Shown: positions 50,028 to 58,087, counted from the first letter of the stretch. The stretch is 60,680 bases of DNA from Oscillospiraceae bacterium (GCA_029006135.1 JAQXGE010000026.1:1-60680); one strand, 5' to 3'. Program-made: numbers and translations. The notes: a model not told the origin generated them from the sequence alone.

Positions 50028-50843
50028 ATGAGAACAGCATTGACGATCGCCGGAAGCGATTCCAGCGGAGGCGCCGGGATTCAGGCAGACATCAAAACCA
50101 TGACGATGAACGGCGTTTTTGCGATGAGCGCCATCACCGCCCTGACTGCCCAGAACACGACCGGCGTAACCGGCATTTTGAACGCCACCCCTGAATTTTT
50201 GGCAAAAGAACTGGACGCAGTCTTTACCGACATCTTCCCCGATGCGGTCAAGATTGGCATGGTCAGTTCACGCGAGCTGATCCATGTGATTGCCGGCAAG
50301 CTCCGCGAATATGGGGCACGGCACATTGTCGTTGACCCTGTGATGGTGGCAACCTCCGGCGCTGCGCTGCTCGAGCCGGACGCGGTGACCGCGCTTGAGA
50401 CCGAACTGCTGCCGCTGGCCGAGGTCATTACCCCAAACATTCCCGAGGCCGAGATTCTCTGCGGTCATGCCATCACGTCCCCGCAGGAAATGGAAGAAGC
50501 CGCGCGGCAGATCAGTGAGAATTTTGGCTGCAACGTACTGTGCAAAGGCGGACACAACCTCAACGATGCCAACGACCTGCTGTACAAGACGGACGGCACC
50601 GCCCTCTGGTTCAAAGGCCGGCGCATCCATAACCCCAATACCCACGGAACGGGATGCACGCTTTCAAGCGCCATCGCATCCAACCTCGCAAAGGGCTATC
50701 CGCTTGAGGAATCCGTGCGCCGCGCGAAGGAGTACATTTCCGGCGCACTTGCCGCCATGCTCGACCTTGGTCACGGTTCCGGTCCGATGGACCATGCCTA
50801 CGCACTCGACCCTGTATGGAGGGAGGAAGCTGCCCATGACTGA
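50028..50843 (+). CDS. thiD: Hydroxymethylpyrimidine/phosphomethylpyrimidine kinase
   Basis: A 271-residue ribokinase-like enzyme. ALTIAGSDSSGGAGIQADIK near residue 4 is the ThiD signature, ITPNIPEAEILCG near 136, and HGTGCTLSSAIASNLAKG near 208 holds the catalytic Cys. It phosphorylates HMP and HMP-P. The start follows AAGGAGGAATCATTT. Its stop overlaps the cytX start by eight bases. Confidence 0.95.
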   Translation: MRTALTIAGSDSSGGAGIQADIKTMTMNGVFAMSAITALTAQNTTGVTGILNATPEFLAKELDAVFTDIFPDAVKIGMVSSRELIHVIAGKLREYGARHIVVDPVMVATSGAALLEPDAVTALETELLPLAEVITPNIPEAEILCGHAITSPQEMEEAARQISENFGCNVLCKGGHNLNDANDLLYKTDGTALWFKGRRIHNPNTHGTGCTLSSAIASNLAKGYPLEESVRRAKEYISGALAAMLDLGHGSGPMDHAYALDPVWREEAAHD

Positions 50844-52029
50844 CACGGCTAAAAAGACCTCCACGTTCTCCCATGCGCTGATCTGGTTCGGCGCAGGTGT
50901 CTCGATTGCTGAGATTCTCACCGGTGCCTGCTTTGCCCCGTTAGGTCTTGCAAAGGGTGCGCTGGCCATCGTGCTGGGCCATATTATTGGCGGCATCATG
51001 CTGTTTTTGGCGGGTCTTATTGGCGGAAGAACCGGGCGCTGTGCCATGGAAACCGTCCGGATGAGCTTTGGACGCAAAGGCAGTCTGTTCTTTGCGCTGC
51101 TCAATGTTTTGCAGCTTACGGGCTGGACCGCCATCATGATCTATGATGGTGCTCTCGCCGCCAACACCATCGCGCAGGTCGGCTCCTGGGTGTGGTGTCT
51201 TGTCATCGGTGCACTCATCCTTGTCTGGATTGCCGTTGGCATCACCGATCTGGGGCGCATCAATCAGATTGTCATGGCGCTGCTGTTTCTTCTGACACTG
51301 GTTCTCTGCAAGGTGATTTTCTTCGGCTCATCCGGCAGCGCAGCACCAACGGACAGCGCTCTCAGTTTTGGTGCGGCCGTCGAACTTGCCGTGGCAATGC
51401 CGCTGTCCTGGCTGCCCTTAATCAGCGATTACACCCGCGAAGCCGAAAAGCCTTTTGCGGCCACACTCGCCAGCACACTGACGTACAGTGCCGTGAGCTG
51501 CTGGATGTATTTTATCGGCATGGGTGCCGCGATTTATACCGGTGAGAGTGACATTGCCCGCATCCTGATTGGGGCGGGCCTTGGTGCCGCAGGGCTGGTG
51601 ATTCTCGTCCTTTCCACCGTCACAACAACCTTCCTGGATGCCTGGAGCGCCGGAATCTCCTCCCAGAGCATTGTCCCCCATCTCAGCTCCCGCCGGGTCG
51701 CTATGGCTGTGACGGTCATCGGCACGGCGGGCGCCATCCTGTTCCCCATGGATGACATTACCGATTTTCTGTACCTCATCGGCTCAGTTTTTGCTCCGAT
51801 GATCGCCGTGCAGATTGCCGACTTCTTTGTATTAAAGACCGATGTTTCCGAAAAAGATTTTTCGGCTTCCCGGCTTGTCATCTGGTGCATCGGTTTTGTT
51901 GTTTACCGCCTGCTCATGGGCATTGACCTGCCGCTCGGCTGTACGCTGCCTGATATGCTCATCACCGCCCTGCTGGTTGTAATCTGGTCCGCAATCAAGA
52001 AAATTGCACTGCGGAAGAGAGAATTATAA
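50836..52029 (+). CDS. cytX: Putative hydroxymethylpyrimidine transporter CytX
   Basis: A 397-residue NCS1-type permease of the CytX group. FSHALIWFGAGVSIAEIL near residue 11 starts the first helix, TGACFAPLGLAKG follows, and AMPLSWLPLISDYTREA near 187 is the NCS1 substrate-site helix. CytX is predicted to import HMP, supported here by its overlap with thiD under TPP control. The start lies inside the thiD end; an upstream frame is a thiD shadow. Confidence 0.92.
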   Translation: MTDTAKKTSTFSHALIWFGAGVSIAEILTGACFAPLGLAKGALAIVLGHIIGGIMLFLAGLIGGRTGRCAMETVRMSFGRKGSLFFALLNVLQLTGWTAIMIYDGALAANTIAQVGSWVWCLVIGALILVWIAVGITDLGRINQIVMALLFLLTLVLCKVIFFGSSGSAAPTDSALSFGAAVELAVAMPLSWLPLISDYTREAEKPFAATLASTLTYSAVSCWMYFIGMGAAIYTGESDIARILIGAGLGAAGLVILVLSTVTTTFLDAWSAGISSQSIVPHLSSRRVAMAVTVIGTAGAILFPMDDITDFLYLIGSVFAPMIAVQIADFFVLKTDVSEKDFSASRLVIWCIGFVVYRLLMGIDLPLGCTLPDMLITALLVVIWSAIKKIALRKREL

Positions 52030-52059
52030 CGACAAACGCAGTTAAGGCAAGGTTATCAG

Positions 52060-52160
52060 TCCCTCCGTCTCGGCTTCGCCGATCCACCTCAGTTCCGCGC
52101 TAAAAGCCGCCTGCGGCGGTTGCGCTCCACACGCAGCGGCTTAGCACTCCTATTCACTGC
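52060..52160. repeat. Possible dispersed intergenic element after cytX
   Basis: CAGTCCCTCCGTCTCGGCTT, CGCCGATCCACCTC and then GCCGCCTGCGGCGG (palindrome). CCCTCCG...CTTCGCC elements are, from general knowledge, common between genes in gut Clostridia. Only one copy was seen here. Confidence 0.4.
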
Positions 52161-52161
52161 C

Positions 52162-52485
52162 TCAATAAATCGCTTCCTGACGCCATTTTACAAGGCGGGT
52201 GACGGTCTCGTCATCTTCCACCCAGCCTTCCGCGCTGCTGGCCTTTGCCCCCGGCGCATACGCCTGCATAACGCCGGGGCTTGCCCCGTCCAGGAAGGCC
52301 TGGGCGTTTTTCTGGCGGGAGGGGATTGGCTCACAGCGGGGCGGCTCGGTATCGGCGCGTTTTTCCTTTTCTTCAAAGGGCGCACCGCCCGTCACCGGCG
52401 GGGTGCGCAGGTCGATAATGCTGTTCTCCGCTGTCCGGCCGAGCGCTGTGCCGTGCGCTGCGCGGCGTTTCGGGTTCTTTTTCAT
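52162..52485 (-). CDS. Small hydrophilic protein of unknown function
   Basis: A 107-residue, charged, Pro- and Ala-rich protein without membrane segment or signal peptide. It begins KKNPKRRAAHGTALGRTAE, has DLRTPPVTGGAPFEEKEKR in the middle, and ends VTRLVKWRQEAIY. It is accepted as a gene because an exact AGGAGG lies eight bases before the ATG at 52485 and because the frame is open through GC-rich sequence. It is convergent with cytX and divergent from the nucleoid-protein gene. No family was recognised. Confidence 0.55.
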   Translation of the reverse strand: MKKNPKRRAAHGTALGRTAENSIIDLRTPPVTGGAPFEEKEKRADTEPPRCEPIPSRQKNAQAFLDGASPGVMQAYAPGAKASSAEGWVEDDETVTRLVKWRQEAIY

Positions 52486-52569
52486 CGGCAAAGCCTCCTT
52501 TCTTCACACATCAGAATCCCCGCAAGGACGGCTGATTATTCATTTTCTCTGTCATTTTGGCTCGAAATA

Positions 52570-52578
52570 TGGTATACT
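52570..52578 (+). promoter_or_regulatory. Extended -10 promoter of the nucleoid-protein gene
   Basis: TGGTATACT (TATACT at 52573-52578). The -35 (TGTCAT at 52550-52555) is modest. Confidence 0.6.
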
Positions 52579-52611
52579 GGCTCAGCAATGCAATAAAGGA
52601 GCCGTTTTTGT

Positions 52612-53616
52612 ATGGAAATTAAACTGAATCAGGTCATCTTTCACCTGCTGGATGCAGGCGCCTCGGAGCCAGTTTTGTCTGACCGCCCGATGGAGCTGAA
52701 CGCTGACCTCTATGAATATTTCACCACCTGTATTGAAAAAGCCTTCGCAAGCGATGACGGCAAAAACTGCCAGTTTCTGCCCGACTCCGCGTTTTTGCAG
52801 GAAATGCAGCACAATGACGATTTCATTGACCTGTCCCGCCGCATCGCCGGGGTCATTTTTGAGCAGCTTCTGCAGTATCAGGGAATCCCCTCGGGCGACC
52901 TTGCCGTTGCGGACTGCACGGCGGACGGCGTGCCCTATTATGCGGTGCTGAAACTCAACTACCGCCCCGGGTTCACCCATGTGACCGCCGTGATGGGCAA
53001 CGGTCAGTGCAGCACGATTGCACCCCAGCGCACGCTGCTGCCCGGCGCTGCCAAGGCGGACGAGGCCGCGCTCATTGACCGTGCCAACCTGACCATCCGG
53101 CTGATTGAAAAAAAATATCCGCTGGATGATAAAAAAGATTTTTATCTTTCCAACTATGTGTTCGGCTGCACGCAGGCTCTGCCCGAAAAAGCCAAGCTTA
53201 AAGCCGTGTGTGAAACCGCCGTTGCCGCCGTGCAGCAGGCCTACCCGGAAGCGGAATCGCTCGATGATGTTCCGCCCTTTGACGGCGGTACCGAGACGGC
53301 CGTGGGGCTGATGGTGCGCAATCAGGCGGTGGACAACACTATCTCGGTGGAGGATGTGCGCACCCGCATGGAGGAGCAGTATCCGCTCGCGGTGCCCGCC
53401 TTTGAGCAGGCACTGGAGGACACCGGCGTGGCCCGCAATGACCGGGTGACAGTCTCCCCTTCGCGGATGAAAAAACTGGAAAACCGCAGCTTCAAGACCG
53501 AGTCCGGCATTGAAATCAAGATTCCCGCAGAGCTCTGCAACAGTGATGAGGCGGTTGAGTTCATCCACACCGCGACCGGCGGGCTGAGCCTGCTCATCAA
53601 GGACGTACTGGTCTGA
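52612..53616 (+). CDS. Nucleoid-associated protein (NdpA/YejK family)
   Basis: A 334-residue protein resembling the 37-kDa nucleoid-associated family. The opening IKLNQVIFHLLDAG, then EPVLSDRPMELNADLYEYF near residue 20 and CIEKAFASDDGKNCQF follow the family order, as does LAVADCTADGVPYYAVLKLNY near 104 (core ADGVPYYAVLKL). These proteins bind nucleoid DNA, with no known enzymatic activity. The start follows AAAGGAGCCGTTTTTGT. Monocistronic. Confidence 0.8.
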   Translation: MEIKLNQVIFHLLDAGASEPVLSDRPMELNADLYEYFTTCIEKAFASDDGKNCQFLPDSAFLQEMQHNDDFIDLSRRIAGVIFEQLLQYQGIPSGDLAVADCTADGVPYYAVLKLNYRPGFTHVTAVMGNGQCSTIAPQRTLLPGAAKADEAALIDRANLTIRLIEKKYPLDDKKDFYLSNYVFGCTQALPEKAKLKAVCETAVAAVQQAYPEAESLDDVPPFDGGTETAVGLMVRNQAVDNTISVEDVRTRMEEQYPLAVPAFEQALEDTGVARNDRVTVSPSRMKKLENRSFKTESGIEIKIPAELCNSDEAVEFIHTATGGLSLLIKDVLV

Positions 53617-53667
53617 ACATTCCGCGCTTACAAACATTACAGGGAGATTAAGATTTTACACAAAGCC

Positions 53668-53696
53668 GTGACTTTGTTCAGTAAGTATAGTATAAT
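53668..53696 (+). promoter_or_regulatory. Promoter of the large membrane-protein gene
   Basis: GTGACT (53668-53673), 17-bp spacer, TATAAT (53691-53696). Confidence 0.6.
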
Positions 53697-53752
53697 ACCC
53701 TATATCTGTTCCCGTGGCTGTCACGGGCATCTGCTATACGGAGGATCATACA

Positions 53753-55534
53753 ATGGATTTTTCTTACGGAGCCAACGGCGCGCCTTTCGGCAATAACGGT
53801 GTTCCTTTTGGCCAGCAGGGGGAACCGAAGCCCCGCAAGCCCCGCAAACCGGTCGGCAACGTCGTCACCCGCACGCTCATCAACCTCGGCGTAACGCTGG
53901 GACTGGGCCTGATTTGGTTTTACCTGGAACTGCCCGCCATCAACCTGCAGTCCGAAGATTTTTACGTCTTTGCCCTTGGCCTGTGCGCCGTGTACTGCAT
54001 CTGCGCGGTGCTGACCTCGGGCTTCCAGGGGGACGGCATCAAGGGGTATTTCCATTTTCTGCGCAAACAGTGCACTGTGCCGTTCTTTTTGGCGGTCGCA
54101 CTCGTCATTGTGGCGCTCGTTGGCTCGGTGGCCGGCTGGGTGCCGCTGCGCGCCAACGCCTACGCGGAACTTTTGAACGTGCAGCAGGGGGATTTTGCGC
54201 AGGATATTGAGGAAATCTCCTACGATCAGATCCCTATGCTGGACGCGGCGTCCGCCTCTCAGCTGGGCAGCCGCAAGCTCGGCGAACTGAGCGACATGGT
54301 CAGCCAGTTCGAGATTCTGCCCACTTACAGTCAGATTAACTACCAAAACTGCCCCGTGCGCGTCACCTCGCTGCGCTATGGGGACACGATCAAGTGGCTC
54401 ACCAACCGCTCCAACGGTCTGCCCGCCTACCTCGTCATTGACATGGTAACGCAGGAGGCCGAAGTCGTGCGCCTTGACGAGGGCATGAAATACACGACCG
54501 CTGAGCATTTCAGCCGCAACCTCTACCGTCTGCTGCGGTTCCGCTACCCCACCATGATGTTTGCGACGCCGGTATTTGAGATTGACGATGAGGGTACGCC
54601 CTACTGGGTCTGCCCGCGCACTGTCAAGACCATCGGCCTGTTCGGCGGCACCGACATTCACGGCGCGGTGCTGGTCAACGCCGTCACCGGAGAGAGCGAA
54701 TATTATGAGGAAGTTCCCTCCTGGGTGGACCGCGTCTACTCGGCTGACCTCATCATTGAACAGTACGACTACTATGGCCGCTACCACAACGGCTTCCTCA
54801 ACTCGATGTTCGGTCAGCGCGATGTGACCCTGACCACCGAAGGCTACAACTACATCGCCATTGACGATGACGTGTATATGTACACCGGCGTGACCTCGGT
54901 GACCTCTGACCAGTCCAACATCGGCTTCATCCTGTGCAACCAGCGCACCAAGGAGACGCACTTCTACTCCGTTGCCGGCGCGACTGAGACTTCGGCGCAG
55001 GCCTCCGCGCAGAGTCAGGTCCAGCAGATGCGCTACACCGCCACCTTCCCGCTTCTGCTCAACATTGCCGACCAGCCGACCTATTTCATCTCGCTTAAGG
55101 GTGATGACGGACTGGTCAAGATGTACGCAATGGTCAACGTCCAGCAGTATTCCATTGTCTCGACCGGCTCCACCGTTGCGGACTGTGAGCAGAACTACCG
55201 CACCGCACTCGCGCACAACGGCCTGATTCGTGAGGAGGAGGCCGAACTGGTCGTGCCCGACCGCGACACGATGGAGGGAGCGATTGCCGAGATCCGCACC
55301 GCCGTTCTGGATGGGGATTCCTACTACTTCATCCGCCTTGAGGACAGCGAGGTATTTGTCACGGTGAACGCCGCCGAAAACCCGCTGGCCGTCATTCTCA
55401 ACGTGGGCGACCGCGTGCGCCTGAGCTATGAGATTGGCGACAATGCTTCCATCCTCACCGGTGCTTCGGTGGAACTGCTCGCCGCTGCCGAGCCCGCTGA
55501 AGCCGCCACGCCGGAATCCGCCGCCGCGGCATAA
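53753..55534 (+). CDS. Large membrane protein of unknown function
   Basis: A 593-residue protein. Residues 1-35 are a Gly/Asn/Pro-rich cytosolic tail with a basic KPRKPRKP stretch; three hydrophobic helices follow (near 40-60, 70-88 and 103-123). The remaining 460 residues are probably outside the membrane and beta-rich, with repeated YxxxY and acidic segments, and the last 20 are Ala/Glu/Pro rich. No known enzymatic motif was found. A promoter lies upstream and a strong terminator downstream. The start at 53753 follows ACGGAGGATCATACA; the upstream in-frame ATG would precede the ribosome binding site. Confidence 0.75.
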   Translation: MDFSYGANGAPFGNNGVPFGQQGEPKPRKPRKPVGNVVTRTLINLGVTLGLGLIWFYLELPAINLQSEDFYVFALGLCAVYCICAVLTSGFQGDGIKGYFHFLRKQCTVPFFLAVALVIVALVGSVAGWVPLRANAYAELLNVQQGDFAQDIEEISYDQIPMLDAASASQLGSRKLGELSDMVSQFEILPTYSQINYQNCPVRVTSLRYGDTIKWLTNRSNGLPAYLVIDMVTQEAEVVRLDEGMKYTTAEHFSRNLYRLLRFRYPTMMFATPVFEIDDEGTPYWVCPRTVKTIGLFGGTDIHGAVLVNAVTGESEYYEEVPSWVDRVYSADLIIEQYDYYGRYHNGFLNSMFGQRDVTLTTEGYNYIAIDDDVYMYTGVTSVTSDQSNIGFILCNQRTKETHFYSVAGATETSAQASAQSQVQQMRYTATFPLLLNIADQPTYFISLKGDDGLVKMYAMVNVQQYSIVSTGSTVADCEQNYRTALAHNGLIREEEAELVVPDRDTMEGAIAEIRTAVLDGDSYYFIRLEDSEVFVTVNAAENPLAVILNVGDRVRLSYEIGDNASILTGASVELLAAAEPAEAATPESAAAA

Positions 55535-55548
55535 AACACACAGACAAA

Positions 55549-55594
55549 CAATCCGCCGCACGGTGTCAAACACCATGCGGCGGATTGTTATTTT
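55549..55594 (+). terminator. Terminator between the membrane-protein gene and the lectin gene
   Basis: CAATCCGCCGCACGGTG, TCAAA, CACCATGCGGCGGATTG with one mismatch, then TTATTTTAT. Confidence 0.8.
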
Positions 55595-55635
55595 ATGATA
55601 GCGGTTTCATCGGGGCTTCCGGCTGCGGCAGCGCA

Positions 55636-56223
55636 TCATTTGGCTGCGCGGCGGCCGGATTTGCCGGCGGCTTTCTTGGCGCGGGTTCCGGTTCCGGTCT
55701 GGGTCCGGGTGGATTTGACAGGTTCCTTGCGCGGGGCGGGCTGGGGCATATCTTTTTCGAGCAGCTTATCGGGCACGGGCTGGATATTCCAAAGCTGGTT
55801 TTCGCCAAAAACATCCTGCCAAATCTGGGCCTGGGTGCCGTTGTCCACCCGCATACCAACGAGGTCAATGACCTTGTCGGCCAGAACGTTGCGAATTTTG
55901 TACCGGCCGTTATCCGCCGGGACAAACTCCCACCGCTGACCCTTGCCGGAGGTCGCTGCCCACTGGTGGACCCATGTACCGTTGGCCACGCCGCTCATGG
56001 CAAGGTCCATGACCTTGCCGGTAAAGCGGTTTTTGATGCGGGACTGCCCATCGGCCGCTTCCTCAAAGATCCACTGCTGCCACGGGTGGCCCTCATAGCT
56101 CCAAAGGCGAACCGAGGCGCCATTTTCGGTGTTGAAGTCTGCCACCTCAAGCACACGGCCATTGGCGGCGGCAATGGTATAGCAGGCGCCATCCCGGATG
56201 ACAGTCTGAGCGGTTTTCTTCAT
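55636..56223 (-). CDS. Ricin-type beta-trefoil lectin-domain protein, apparently cytoplasmic
   Basis: A 195-residue protein with a ricin B lectin domain over residues 8-150. Three QxW-type repeats are visible (QQWIFEE, QRWEFVP, QLWNIQP), each preceded by DLxG/VxDxx-type segments (KVMDLAMSGVANG, KVIDLVGMRVDNG). No signal peptide or membrane segment precedes it. The C-terminal 40 residues are Pro, Thr and Lys rich (RTQTGTGTRAKKAAGKSG), basic enough to bind nucleic acid or teichoic acid. The start at 56223 follows AGGAGGAGATCCATT. Ricin lectins bind glycans and are usually exported; how this one would leave the cell is unclear. Confidence 0.82.
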   Translation of the reverse strand: MKKTAQTVIRDGACYTIAAANGRVLEVADFNTENGASVRLWSYEGHPWQQWIFEEAADGQSRIKNRFTGKVMDLAMSGVANGTWVHQWAATSGKGQRWEFVPADNGRYKIRNVLADKVIDLVGMRVDNGTQAQIWQDVFGENQLWNIQPVPDKLLEKDMPQPAPRKEPVKSTRTQTGTGTRAKKAAGKSGRRAAK

Positions 56224-56276
56224 AATGGATCTCCTCCTCTGGGCGCTCACCGGATGGTGAGGCATTTATTTTTTTC

Positions 56277-56285
56277 ATTATAGCA
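56277..56285 (-). promoter_or_regulatory. Extended -10 promoter of the lectin gene
   Basis: Minus strand TGCTATAAT (TATAAT at 56282-56277). No good -35. Confidence 0.55.
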
Positions 56286-56380
56286 TATCCGCGCCGCGCT
56301 GTATTGCCAAAAATCCGCCCTTATTTTTGGGCATGGTGTGAATATTTGCGCGTATTTCGACAGGATTTTTCCTGATTCTC

Positions 56381-56409
56381 TTGCATTTTGCCTGATTTTA
56401 TTTTATTAT
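56381..56409 (+). promoter_or_regulatory. Promoter of the methylglyoxal-synthase-like gene
   Basis: TTGCAT (56381-56386), 17-bp spacer, TATTAT (56404-56409). Confidence 0.7.
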
Positions 56410-56442
56410 AAAGAATATATTTCCAAACAGGAGGCACCCAAA

Positions 56443-56847
56443 TTGAGGATTGCGTTGATTGCCCATGACTCCCGCAAGGAACTGCTTGCGCAGTTCTGCA
56501 CGGCCTATGTGCGCATTTTGTCCCAGAATGACCTGGTTGCAACCGGTGTGACGGGCAAGGTGGTCCACGATGCCTGCGGTCTGCCGGTGCGCTGCCTGTA
56601 TCCCGGTGCGCGCGGCGGCGCGGAACAGATCTCCTCCATGATTGCCTGCGGCGAAGTGGATATGCTTCTGTTCTTCCGTGACCCCGTCAATGCCCGGCCT
56701 GATGAGCCGAACGCTGTGACGCTGCTGCGCCTGTGCGATATGCACACGATTCCCGTTGCCACCAACATTGCCACTGCCGAGGTGCTGATTCACGGCCTTG
56801 AGCGCGGTGACCTTGCCTGGATTGAACTGCAGCGCGGCCGCAAGTAA
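56443..56847 (+). CDS. Methylglyoxal-synthase homologue with altered active site
   Basis: A 134-residue MGS-fold protein. IALIAHDSRKEL (H8, D9), LVATGVTGK near 31, PGARGGAEQISSMIACGEV near 54, LLFFRDPVNARPDEPN near 75 and IPVATNIATAEVL near 101 align end to end with methylglyoxal synthase. In E. coli MgsA the catalytic base is Asp71 (GGDQQ) and His98 lies in PHDPD; here those positions read Ala60 (GGAEQ), Asp87 and Asn90 (PDEPN). Activity as a synthase is therefore doubtful. The start is a TTG at 56443 behind AGGAGGCACCCAAA. It converges on a DJ-1/PfpI gene. Confidence 0.82.
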   Translation: MRIALIAHDSRKELLAQFCTAYVRILSQNDLVATGVTGKVVHDACGLPVRCLYPGARGGAEQISSMIACGEVDMLLFFRDPVNARPDEPNAVTLLRLCDMHTIPVATNIATAEVLIHGLERGDLAWIELQRGRK

Positions 56848-56872
56848 GCTGGTTTTTCTTCATAGCAATAAC

Positions 56873-56922
56873 AAAAGCGCCCCGCCGTATCAGCTTTGTG
56901 CTGCCGGCGGGGCGCTTTGTTA
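56873..56922. terminator. Bidirectional terminator between the MGS-like and DJ-1 genes
   Basis: AAAGCGCCCCGCCG (from 56874), 17-nt loop, CGGCGGGGCGCTTT, with short T/A runs on both ends. Confidence 0.8.
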
Positions 56923-56927
56923 TATAA

Positions 56928-57485
56928 TCAGTAGGTGTAGACGATGCCTTTCTTCACGGCGTTGGCGGCTTCCCGACCGGCCAGACGGCCCGCAAGAGCG
57001 AGCGCAAAGGGGATGGCGGAGCCAAGTGCCTCGCCGGTGATGATGTTGTCATCCACCGTCAAAGGCAGCGTGGTATCCTCGGCGCCAGCGGCGGTGAGGG
57101 CATCCTCCATGCCGGGGTAGACCGTGGCCTTGCGGCCTTTCAGCACGCCGAATTCCGCAAGTGCGGTGGGCGCGGCGCAGATAGCCGCCACGACCTTGCC
57201 CGCCTGGGCGAACTGAACGCAGGTGCTGCGGACAGTCGGATCGGCCTTGAGATTTTGCACACCGGCCAGTCCGCCGGGCAGGATAACCGCGTCATAGGCG
57301 GGGTAGTCCACCTCCTCGGCCAGAGCATCCGCCACCACATTGATGCCGCGGGCGGAGCGGACAATCTCGTTTCCGCCTACCGCCGCGATGGTCACCTCAA
57401 CGCCGGCACGGCGCAGGATATCCACACAGAGAAGCCCCTCACATTCCTCGACGCCGGGGGCAAAAAAAATCACAGCTTTGCTCAT
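56928..57485 (-). CDS. DJ-1/PfpI family protein
   Basis: A 185-residue DJ-1-type protein. FFAPGVEECEGLLCVDILRR near residue 7 carries the conserved Glu, AVILPGGLAGVQNL near 66, and the nucleophile Cys lies in VVAAICAAPTALAEFG near 98 (ICAAP). DJ-1 relatives include glyoxalase III-like and deglycase-like proteins and chaperones; the closest branch (YajL/ThiJ) is suggested by length. It faces the MGS-like gene over a shared terminator, but no operon joins them. The start follows ATAAAGGAGTATCAAT. Confidence 0.9.
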   Translation of the reverse strand: MSKAVIFFAPGVEECEGLLCVDILRRAGVEVTIAAVGGNEIVRSARGINVVADALAEEVDYPAYDAVILPGGLAGVQNLKADPTVRSTCVQFAQAGKVVAAICAAPTALAEFGVLKGRKATVYPGMEDALTAAGAEDTTLPLTVDDNIITGEALGSAIPFALALAGRLAGREAANAVKKGIVYTY

Positions 57486-57512
57486 ATTGATACTCCTTTA
57501 TTATCGCACAAA

Positions 57513-57917
57513 TCATTCAAACGGATGAAAGTTCATCGCCATTTTTCCCACGAGCGGCAAAAAGTCCCTGCGGCGGCGCAGTGCGCCGATCAGTCCCACG
57601 AGGGACAGCACATCCACAAACAATGTCAGCGTGAGGGATACCTCCCCCATGTAAGGCGCCAGCCCGAGCGCCGCGCAGACCGTGGCCAGCATGAGCAGCA
57701 CAAGCCCCTGATTGAGATGGAACTTGACAAAGTCATCATGCCGCCATTTGCAGCAGGCCGGGATAAGAATGAGAATATTGAGATAGCACAGTGCCGCCAT
57801 CCACCGTGCGCCCTGGCTGACGTTTTCCACCTCGCCGGGGTCTTTTTCCTGCTTTGGCGCAGGTTCCGCATCGGGATGGGTGGGCAGGGTACGATGCTTT
57901 TCCTTTTTGCTGCTCAT
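57513..57917 (-). CDS. DUF4870/Tic20-like small membrane protein
   Basis: A 134-residue protein. A Glu/Lys/Pro-rich cytosolic N-terminus (EPAPKQEKDPGEVENVS) precedes GARWMAALCYLNILILIPAC near residue 37, then DDFVKFHLNQGLVLLMLATV near 61, and two further helices. HxNQG after a charged loop (KFHLNQGL) is characteristic of the DUF4870/Tic20-like group. Function unknown. The start at 57917 follows TTGGAGGATTCCT. Its stop lies 27 bp upstream of the DJ-1 start on the same strand, so the two may be cotranscribed. Confidence 0.78.
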   Translation of the reverse strand: MSSKKEKHRTLPTHPDAEPAPKQEKDPGEVENVSQGARWMAALCYLNILILIPACCKWRHDDFVKFHLNQGLVLLMLATVCAALGLAPYMGEVSLTLTLFVDVLSLVGLIGALRRRRDFLPLVGKMAMNFHPFE

Positions 57918-58058
57918 AGGAATCCTCCAAGATCCATTCGTGACAGCCTGGCCGATGACCACCCTGTCTGAATTAGAGATATTGTAGCGCAAATTGCCTC
58001 ATATTACAACCGTCTTACCGCCCGCCGGCAAAAAAATCCATATTCCGCTTGCCTTGTC

Positions 58059-58087
58059 TTGCAATCCGCAGGGCAGAGTGCTACAAT
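58059..58087 (+). promoter_or_regulatory. Promoter of the PTS IIC gene
   Basis: TTGCAA (58059-58064), 17-bp spacer, TACAAT (58082-58087). Confidence 0.75.

Noticed and set aside
52612-53616. Phage or plasmid origin for the nucleoid-protein gene
   Set aside because: NdpA-like genes occur in mobile elements, but no phage, integrase or plasmid gene was found around it, and the codon use matches its neighbours.
53714-53752. Upstream in-frame ATG of the large membrane-protein gene
   Set aside because: It precedes the ribosome binding site ACGGAGG that fits the ATG at 53753, and lies close to the -10 box.
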